Shown piece by piece: positions 28,287-33,255 of a stretch of DNA of 33,255 bases. The DNA is from an uncultured Oscillospiraceae bacterium. Its GTDB lineage: Bacteria > Bacillota_A > Clostridia > Oscillospirales > Oscillospiraceae. The notes beneath the pieces were generated by a model. It saw only the letters and a program-made list of their open reading frames with translations, did no database searches and was not told the origin of the DNA. The first letter of the stretch is position 1. Each line of letters opens with the position of its first letter. The translations under genes were made by a program, and so were the position numbers. The stretch spans positions 1 to 33,255 of the forward strand of contig CALXGC010000003.1 of the NCBI GenBank assembly GCA_944387755.1. Direction: 5' to 3'.

Positions 28287-29688
28287 AAACGGCGTACTGA
28301 AAAAGTACGGCGGTCCTGGAGGGGATGTGGTCATCCCGGAGGAGGTGAAAGAGATTGGAAGCCGGTATGAGTATGCCAACCGCGGGCTGGATGTACGTCA
28401 GTACGGCGCGTTTCAGTACTGTGAGACGGTGCGGCGGGTGGTCATTCCGGCCAGCGTAAAAAAGATTGCCTCCTATGCGTTCCACAACTGCACGCAGCTG
28501 GAGGAGGTGGAGTTCCAGGGGGAGGTCTCCGCCCTGGGGCAGAATGCGTTTCAGGGGACGCCGTGGCTGGAGCGGCAGCGCTTCGGGAACGTGTACTATG
28601 TAAACGGCTGCGCGGCGGGGCTCCGGGAGGGAGCAAGAGAGGCGGCGGTCCGGCCGGGCACGCGCTGCATTGTCCCAGAGGCCTTCCAGGGCTGCGGGAG
28701 CCTGGAGCGGATTTCTCTCCCAGAGGGGCTGACGGAGATTGGAGACCGCGCTTTTTCACAGTGCGCGCATTTGTCGGAGCTGGCGCTGCCGGAGAGCCTG
28801 AAAAAGCTGGGCCGGGAGGCGCTGCGGGACTGTACCGGGCTGAGGGAGCTCAAAATTCCCCCGAACGTCTCCAGCATTGGCGCGGGGGCTTTCGCCGGCT
28901 GCGCCGGCCTGGAGAGGCTGGACCTGTCCGGGGCGGCCCGGCAGAAGAAGCTCAGCGCCTGCCTGTGCGAGGGCTGTGCAAGCCTGCGGGAGGTGCTGCT
29001 CCCGCAGGCGCTGAACTATATCGGAAAGAAGGCGTTTGCCGGCTGCCGCGCATGGCAGTCTCTGGCGCTCAGCGGGGCCGTCTCCGTGGTGTCCCAAAAG
29101 GCCTTTGCGGACTGCGGCCTGACGCGCCTCACCCTGGGGGAGGGGGTGGAGCGGATTGAGCGGGAGGCCTTCGCCGGCTGCTCTCTGGAGGAGGTGGACT
29201 TTCCCGCCAGCGTGTCCCTGGTGGAGGCGGACGCCTTCCGGGGTTGTCCTTTGAAGCGGGCGTCCCTTGGGGGGAGTGACGTCAAGCTGTATGCCCGCTC
29301 TCTGGGGGAGAGCCTGGAGGAGCTGCGTGTGGAACATATGCCGGTCTCCGCCGTTCCGGCGGAGTACAGGCCGGCGGCGCTCCAGACCTTCGCCCGCCGG
29401 TACCTGGCCGGGGAGGAGCTGCCGGCGGCCCACCGGGAGGACTGCCTGAAGTACATCAAAAGCCAGCGCCGGCGGCTGTGGCAGGACCCATGGGTGCTGC
29501 GGGTGATTCTGCGGGAAAAATACATCACCGCCGGGGAGATCGCCGGATATACCGGAAAGCTTGCCCAGCTGAACAACCCGGAGCTCACCGCCGCGCTGCT
29601 GGAATACCGCAATCAAAACTTCACCCAGGAGCAGATTGACCGGGCGGAGGAGAAAAAAATAGAGAAAACCCTCCGTGACATGGGGTAA
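28258..29688 (+). CDS. Cytoplasmic leucine-rich-repeat (BspA-type) protein with C-terminal helical region
   Basis: A 476-residue protein of unknown function. From about residue 10 to 370 it is built of BspA/TpLRR-type repeats (units such as AFQGCGSLERISLPEGLTEI and AFAGCAGLERLDL). A non-repeat insert with an orphan strand (FGNVYYVNGCAAGL) lies near residue 105. Residues after about 385 form a helical, charged region, CLKYIKSQRRRLWQDPWVLR to the end, which matches the helical part of the preceding paralog. No signal peptide, sortase motif or membrane segment is seen, unlike most secreted BspA proteins. The ATG at 28258 follows GGGAGGAG; an upstream TTG (28180) in frame has no site. Tandem paralogy and the cytoplasmic form suggest a scaffold or protein-binding role. 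Confidence 0.8.
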   Translation: MSGAQDFVIENGVLKKYGGPGGDVVIPEEVKEIGSRYEYANRGLDVRQYGAFQYCETVRRVVIPASVKKIASYAFHNCTQLEEVEFQGEVSALGQNAFQGTPWLERQRFGNVYYVNGCAAGLREGAREAAVRPGTRCIVPEAFQGCGSLERISLPEGLTEIGDRAFSQCAHLSELALPESLKKLGREALRDCTGLRELKIPPNVSSIGAGAFAGCAGLERLDLSGAARQKKLSACLCEGCASLREVLLPQALNYIGKKAFAGCRAWQSLALSGAVSVVSQKAFADCGLTRLTLGEGVERIEREAFAGCSLEEVDFPASVSLVEADAFRGCPLKRASLGGSDVKLYARSLGESLEELRVEHMPVSAVPAEYRPAALQTFARRYLAGEELPAAHREDCLKYIKSQRRRLWQDPWVLRVILREKYITAGEIAGYTGKLAQLNNPELTAALLEYRNQNFTQEQIDRAEEKKIEKTLRDMG

Positions 29689-29705
29689 AAATCGAGAAAA
29701 TATCC

Positions 29706-29734
29706 TTGACAAGGACCCGGATTTCTGGTATAGT
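29706..29734 (+). promoter_or_regulatory. Strong rubrerythrin promoter
   Basis: Perfect TTGACA (29706-29711), 17-bp spacer, TATAGT (29729-29734) preceded by TGG (extended -10). Transcription should begin near 29741. The spacer contains GGATTTCTGGTA, also found in the rpmB promoter at the same position. Confidence 0.88.
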
Positions 29735-29744
29735 GAACATAGCA

Positions 29745-29769
29745 ATTAACAAGAATAATTCTTGTTAAT
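29745..29769. promoter_or_regulatory. 25-bp perfect palindrome, PerR/Fur-like operator of rubrerythrin
   Basis: ATTAACAAGAAT, one central A, then ATTCTTGTTAAT: a perfect 12-1-12 inverted repeat lying at about +5 to +29 of the rubrerythrin transcript. Its centre AAGAAT-A-ATTCTT has the AAT-N-ATT core of Fur/PerR/Zur family boxes. Position over the transcription start suits repression. PerR control of rubrerythrin is known in Clostridium; assignment to PerR here is inference. Confidence 0.7.
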
Positions 29770-29799
29770 GAGAGAACAGAATGCAGGAGGGAGTTTACC

Positions 29800-30336
29800 A
29801 TGCCTGAACTGAAGGGAAGCAAGACCGAGCAGAACCTGTGGACCGCTTTCGCCGGGGAGTCCCAGGCCCGGAACAAGTACACCTACTTCGCCTCCAAGGC
29901 CAAGAAGGACGGCTATGTCCAGATCTCCAAGATCTTCGAGGAAACCGCCGCCAACGAGAAGGAGCACGCCGAGATCTGGTTCAAGCTGCTGGGGGGCATC
30001 GGCGCCACCGCCGAGAACCTGGAGGCCGCCGCCCAGGGAGAGAACTACGAGTGGACCGACATGTACGCCACCATGGCCAAGGAGGCCAGGGAGGAGGGCT
30101 TCGACCACATCGCCTTCCTGTTCGAGGAAGTGGCCAAGATTGAGAAGGAGCACGAGGAGCGCTACCGCAAGCTGCTGGCCAACGTGAAGGGCGGCCTGGT
30201 GTTCTCCCGGGACGGGGAGATGATCTGGCAGTGCAGCAACTGCGGCCACATCCATGTGGGCAAGGAGGCCCCGGAGGTCTGCCCCGTGTGCGCCCACCCC
30301 AGGGACTACTTCCAGCTCAAGGCGGAGAACTACTGA
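29800..30336 (+). CDS. rbr: Rubrerythrin
   Basis: Non-haem diiron peroxidase that reduces hydrogen peroxide in the cytoplasm of anaerobes, fed by rubredoxin. The 178 residues give the classical order: an N-terminal four-helix diiron domain with [16 protein letters not shown] and [17 protein letters not shown] (first Glu and ExxH ligands), then [29 protein letters not shown] with the second set, and a C-terminal rubredoxin-like domain with iron cysteines in CSNCGH and CPVCAHP. All ligands are present. The ATG at 29800 follows GGAGGGAG. It is transcribed alone from a strong promoter with a palindromic operator, and codon use is strongly biased, both pointing to high induced expression under oxidative stress. 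Confidence 0.97.
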   Translation: MPELKGSKTEQNLWTAFAGESQARNKYTYFASKAKKDGYVQISKIFEETAANEKEHAEIWFKLLGGIGATAENLEAAAQGENYEWTDMYATMAKEAREEGFDHIAFLFEEVAKIEKEHEERYRKLLANVKGGLVFSRDGEMIWQCSNCGHIHVGKEAPEVCPVCAHPRDYFQLKAENY

Positions 30337-30351
30337 TTCAGCGCTGCAAAG

Positions 30352-30388
30352 AAAAAACCAGGAGCGCCCCGGCGCTCCTGGTTTTTTT
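30352..30388. terminator. Bidirectional terminator between rubrerythrin and cinA
   Basis: A 17-bp perfect stem (30352-30368 with 30371-30387; core CCAGGAGCGCC) with A6 on the left and T7 on the right, between convergent genes. Confidence 0.94.
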
Positions 30389-30396
30389 GCGGCCAA

Positions 30397-31665
30397 TTAG
30401 GGAAGTCCCGCCCCGAAGTCCAAGCCGCTGAGATACCGCCGGGCCAGGTCGAAGGCGTGGTGGGCGGTGATGGTGCGCAGCCGCTCCCGTACCGGGCGCA
30501 GGGTGATGTGCAGGGGCCGGACATAGGAGCCCTCCGGCGCGGCGATGCCCACAAACATGGTGCCCACCTCGTTGCCCCGGTCGTCCCTGTCCGGACCGGC
30601 CACGCCGGTGGAGGACAGGCCGATGTCACATCCCAGCACCCGCCGGGCCCCCTCGGCCATAGCCTGGGCCACAGGGGCGGAGACCGCTCCGTACTGGTCC
30701 AGCAGCTCCTGGGGGACGCCCAGCACATTGTGCTTTACCTCGTTGGTGTAGGAGACGACGCCCCCCTTGAACACCTGAGAGGCCCCGGCCACGTCGGTGA
30801 GCCGCTTGGCCATCAGGCCGCCGGTGCAGCTCTCGGCGGTGCCCAGGGTCAGACCCTTTTCTTTCAAAAGCTCCTCCACGACGTACTCCAGGGAGGGCAC
30901 GTCCACGCCGTACACCAGAGGGCCGAACTGCGCCCTCAGTTTTTCCACCGTGGGCAGCAGCAGCGCCTGGGCCTCCACCTGGGTGGACGCCTTGGCTGTG
31001 ACGCGGAGCTCGCACTCCCCCTCCTTGGCGTAGGGGGCCAGGGTGGGGTTGGTCATGGCGTTCATTTCGTCCCGGAGCTGGTACTCCATGGCGGACTCCC
31101 CGATGCCGAAGAGCTTCAGGGTGTGGGAGGCGATGACGCCCTCGGAGAACTGCTGGAGGTAGGGGACGGCCCGGTACTGGAACATGGGGCGGCACTCGCT
31201 GGGGGGGCCGGGGAGCATGATAACGTGGACGCCCTCCGCCTCGAAGGCGCAGCCGGGGGCCGAGCCCCAGTCGTTCACCAGCACAGTGCAGCCCTCCGGG
31301 AGCATGGCCTGCTGGTAGTTGTTCGCTGTGAGCGGGCGGCCTGTCCGCTGGGCGAAGGCCTCCAGCCGCCGGACGGAGGCTTCATCCCGGACCAGCTTTT
31401 TTCCAAAGGCCCCGGCCAGCACATTTTTGGTCAGGTCGTCACAGGTGGGACCCAGGCCGCCGGTGGTGATGATGATGTCCGCGCGTTTTTTGGCGATGGC
31501 CACCGCCTCTCTGGCCCGCTGAGGGTTGTCCCCCACCACGGTGTGCCAGTAGACGTTCAGTCCAAGGGCGGACAGGCCCTGGGAGATCATCTGCCCGTCG
31601 GTGTTGGCAATGCTGCCCAGCAGCAGTTCGGTGCCGACGGAAAGAATTTCTACTTTATGAGACAA
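30397..31665 (-). CDS. cinA: CinA: nicotinamide-nucleotide amidohydrolase / competence-damage protein
   Basis: Two-domain protein of pyridine-nucleotide salvage. The N-terminal MoCF-like domain (COG1058) has VEILSVGTELLLGSIANTD and TTGGLGPTCDDLT. The C-terminal PncC domain deamidates NMN to NaMN and has TAESCTGGLMAKRLT, GGVVSYTNEVK and STGVAGPDRDDRG. The length is 422 residues from the start I prefer, TTG 31665, which lies 7 bases after GGAGG and gives MSHKVEILSVGTELL. The frame stays open 13 codons further but overlaps the site. It lies 35 bases after thiI on the same strand, a likely operon. In pneumococcus cinA is co-transcribed with recA, which is absent here. Confidence 0.94.
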   Translation of the reverse strand: MSHKVEILSVGTELLLGSIANTDGQMISQGLSALGLNVYWHTVVGDNPQRAREAVAIAKKRADIIITTGGLGPTCDDLTKNVLAGAFGKKLVRDEASVRRLEAFAQRTGRPLTANNYQQAMLPEGCTVLVNDWGSAPGCAFEAEGVHVIMLPGPPSECRPMFQYRAVPYLQQFSEGVIASHTLKLFGIGESAMEYQLRDEMNAMTNPTLAPYAKEGECELRVTAKASTQVEAQALLLPTVEKLRAQFGPLVYGVDVPSLEYVVEELLKEKGLTLGTAESCTGGLMAKRLTDVAGASQVFKGGVVSYTNEVKHNVLGVPQELLDQYGAVSAPVAQAMAEGARRVLGCDIGLSSTGVAGPDRDDRGNEVGTMFVGIAAPEGSYVRPLHITLRPVRERLRTITAHHAFDLARRYLSGLDFGAGLP

Positions 31666-31700
31666 ACGCAAAACCTCCAATCCCACAGGGCGCGGCCCTG

Positions 31701-32873
31701 TCACAGGTTGATTTGAACCCGCTCAATGCCGTCCACGGCGGCGCGGACCATGGCGCCGATGTCCAGGGCGGCCTCCGCCTGCTCCACCTCGCCGGGGAGG
31801 GGGCGCAGGCGGGGATGCCGGGGCGTAAAGACGGTGCAGCAGTCCTCATAGGGGAGAATAGAGGTCTCAAATGTGCCGATCTTCCGGGCAATCCGGACAA
31901 TCTCCTCCTTGTCCAGGCCGATGCAGGGGCGGAGGACCGGCAGATCCGTCACAGCGCCCGTCACCCGCATTGCCTCCATAGTCTGGCTGGCCACCTGCCC
32001 CAGGCACTCGCCGGTGACAAGGGCCTTTGCGCCGCAGCGCCGGGCGACCTCCTGGGCGATGCGCATCATAAACCGGCGCATGAGAACGGTGAACAGCTCC
32101 TCCGGACAGGAGCGGCGCAGCTCCTCCTGGATGGCGGTGAAGGGGACCACATGGACGGTGAGCCGCCCGGTCCAGGGGGTGAGCAGGCGGGCCAGCTCCA
32201 GCACCTTCTCCTTGGCCTCCGGCGAGGTATAGGGGTAGGAGAAGAAGTGGACCATGTCCAGGGAGACGCCCCGTTTGGCAATCATCCAGGAGGCCACCGG
32301 GGAGTCGATGCCCCCGGACAGCAGGGAGACCGCCCGGCCGTTGATGCCCACGGGCAGGCCGCCGGCCCCCGGCTCCGGCCGGGCGTGGACATAGGCGGCG
32401 TAGTCCCGCACCTCAATGAACACGGTGAGCTCCGGGTTGTGGACGTCCACTTTCAGATTGTCATAGGCCTCGTCCAGCTCGCCTCCCACGTACTGGCTGA
32501 GCTGGATGGAGGTCATGGGGAAGGTCTTGTCCGCCCGCTTGGTCTCCACCTTAAAGGTCCGGGCGGCCCGCAGGTCTGCGTCCAGAAATTCCCTGGCAGT
32601 GGCCAGAATGGCGTCCTTGTCCTTCTCACAGGGGCGGGCCAGGGAGAGGCTCACCACGCCGAAGACCTTCTTCAGCACCTCATAGGCGCCCAGCACGTCG
32701 CAGCTGTCGTCCTTGGGCTCCACATAGGCGGCGGACTGGCGGGTGTAGACCCGGAACTGGCCGTAGGGGTGGATGCGGCGGTGGATGTTGGCCTGGAGCT
32801 TATCCTCGAAGCTGCGGCGGTTCAGGCCCTTCAGAACCATCTCGCCCAGCTTGAGCAGAATCATTTCCTTCAT
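31701..32873 (-). CDS. thiI: tRNA 4-thiouridine synthase ThiI (no rhodanese domain)
   Basis: Adenylates tRNA U8 and inserts sulfur to form 4-thiouridine, a near-UV sensor; in some bacteria it also supplies sulfur for thiamine. The 390 residues have an N-terminal ferredoxin-like domain and THUMP domain (to about 165), then the PP-loop ATPase SLLSGGIDSPVASWM (SGGIDS 186-191) and TGECLGQVASQT, with LPYEDCCTVFTPRHP near the end. It lacks the C-terminal rhodanese domain of E. coli ThiI, as is normal in Bacillota, where a dedicated cysteine desulfurase (NifZ/IscS type) donates sulfur; none is in the window. The ATG at 32873 follows GAGGAA at 7 nt. Confidence 0.95.
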   Translation of the reverse strand: MKEMILLKLGEMVLKGLNRRSFEDKLQANIHRRIHPYGQFRVYTRQSAAYVEPKDDSCDVLGAYEVLKKVFGVVSLSLARPCEKDKDAILATAREFLDADLRAARTFKVETKRADKTFPMTSIQLSQYVGGELDEAYDNLKVDVHNPELTVFIEVRDYAAYVHARPEPGAGGLPVGINGRAVSLLSGGIDSPVASWMIAKRGVSLDMVHFFSYPYTSPEAKEKVLELARLLTPWTGRLTVHVVPFTAIQEELRRSCPEELFTVLMRRFMMRIAQEVARRCGAKALVTGECLGQVASQTMEAMRVTGAVTDLPVLRPCIGLDKEEIVRIARKIGTFETSILPYEDCCTVFTPRHPRLRPLPGEVEQAEAALDIGAMVRAAVDGIERVQINL

Positions 32874-32905
32874 GCGGATTCCTCATTTCTGATGATTTGT
32901 CCTCT

Positions 32906-32934
32906 ATTATAGCGGGGGCGGGGAGAAATGTCCA
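32906..32934 (-). promoter_or_regulatory. thiI-cinA promoter
   Basis: Minus strand: TGGACA (32934-32929), 17-bp spacer, perfect TATAAT (32911-32906), about 33 bases upstream of thiI. Confidence 0.75.
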
Positions 32935-32987
32935 GATTCTGCCCGGCGTCCGGCAGCAAAAAAATTTTGGAGAATTGAAAAAAGTCC

Positions 32988-33016
32988 TTGCAATTTGGCG
33001 GGATTTCTGGTACTAT
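32988..33016 (+). promoter_or_regulatory. rpmB promoter
   Basis: TTGCAA (32988-32993), 17-bp spacer, TACTAT (33011-33016); an overlapping TATAAC (33014-33019) would need a 20-bp spacer. GGATTTCTGGTA (33001-33012) matches the rubrerythrin promoter. The leader of about 45 nt contains GCTTCTTTGAAAGC, a weak hairpin. Confidence 0.6.
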
Positions 33017-33068
33017 AACATGCGATGCTTCTTTGAAAGCGTACTCTCATAGCGAGGAGGTAAGCAAC

Positions 33069-33255
33069 ATGGCCAAATGCGAATTCTGCGACAAGGGCGT
33101 CACCTTCGGCATCCAGGTTTCCCACTCTCACCGCCGTTCCAACCGCACCTGGAAGCCCAATGTGAAGCGCGTGAAGGCGATCGTGAAGGGCACCCCCACT
33201 CACGTGTACGTCTGCACCAGATGCCTCCGTTCCGGTAAGGTCACCCGCGCTGTGT
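33069..33255 (+). CDS. rpmB: 50S ribosomal protein L28, zinc-ribbon form (runs off window)
   Basis: Structural protein of the large ribosomal subunit. The 62 codons in the window start MAKCEFCDKGVTFGIQVSHSH and continue with RRSNRTWKPNVKRV, the L28 signature. Cysteine pairs C4/C7 and C49/C52 form the zinc ribbon, so this is the C+ form; zinc-poor bacteria often carry a C- paralog under Zur control, not visible here. The final residues lie past base 33255. The ATG at 33069 follows GAGGAGGT at 7-8 nt spacing, typical of highly expressed genes. It is divergent from thiI. Confidence 0.95.
   Translation, partial: MAKCEFCDKGVTFGIQVSHSHRRSNRTWKPNVKRVKAIVKGTPTHVYVCTRCLRSGKVTRAV

Noticed and set aside
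29745..29769. Rex (NADH-sensing) site at rubrerythrin
   Set aside because: TTAACAA and TTGTTAA are both present, but in the opposite order to a Rex site (TTGTTAA first, TTAACAA second), and the central AAT-N-ATT fits the PerR/Fur type better.

Overview
The window is a 33 kb piece of a high-GC, anaerobic Bacillota chromosome. It most resembles Clostridia of the Oscillospiraceae type (Flavonifractor/Lawsonibacter-like); that placement is inference. Supporting signs are pyruvate:ferredoxin oxidoreductase, rubrerythrin, a SpoIID-family protein, HPr kinase, the RapZ-YvcK-WhiA block, a zinc-ribbon L28, strong AGGAGG-type ribosome binding sites and frequent GTG/TTG starts. No tRNA, rRNA, insertion sequence, prophage gene or CRISPR array was seen.

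Layout. 1-1.7 kb: asd-dapA (lysine/diaminopimelate pathway) on the minus strand, behind a leader that holds a terminator and a possible antiterminator. 1.7-5.8 kb: plus-strand spoIID-like, queA and a MATE exporter. 5.8-7.2 kb: minus-strand cytoplasmic GH13 glucosidase. 7.2-10 kb: plus-strand YitT membrane protein, minus-strand cysteine synthase and plus-strand patatin-like hydrolase; the last two share a compact divergent promoter. 10.1-13.7 kb: nifJ (PFOR), minus strand. 13.7-14.2 kb: a 458-base AT-rich gap with the comM promoter and an unusual pair of repeats. 14.2-17.7 kb: comM, then the hprK-glcK pair. 17.8-18.5 kb: an orphan lipoprotein on the minus strand. 18.7-26.6 kb: plus-strand murB-rapZ-yvcK-whiA-vanZ-dnaE, tightly packed. 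26.6-29.7 kb: two tandem cytoplasmic leucine-rich-repeat paralogs, the first cut by an in-frame TGA. 29.7-30.3 kb: rubrerythrin behind a strong promoter with a 25-bp palindrome. 30.4-32.9 kb: thiI-cinA on the minus strand. 33.1 kb to the end: the start of rpmB.

How the genes fit together. Most are housekeeping. The central block joins carbon signalling (HprK, glucokinase, YvcK, RapZ) to cell-wall precursor synthesis (MurB) and cell-division or sporulation control (WhiA), a neighbourhood familiar in Clostridia. The accessory part is the LRR pair after dnaE. Both proteins lack export signals and share a C-terminal helical region after the repeats, so they look like intracellular scaffold or sensor proteins of unknown role. 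The TGA in the first stands exactly where its repeat pattern expects Cys. The best regulatory observations are the PerR/Fur-like palindrome at rubrerythrin, the asd attenuator-like leader, and a 12-base spacer sequence shared by the rubrerythrin and rpmB promoters.
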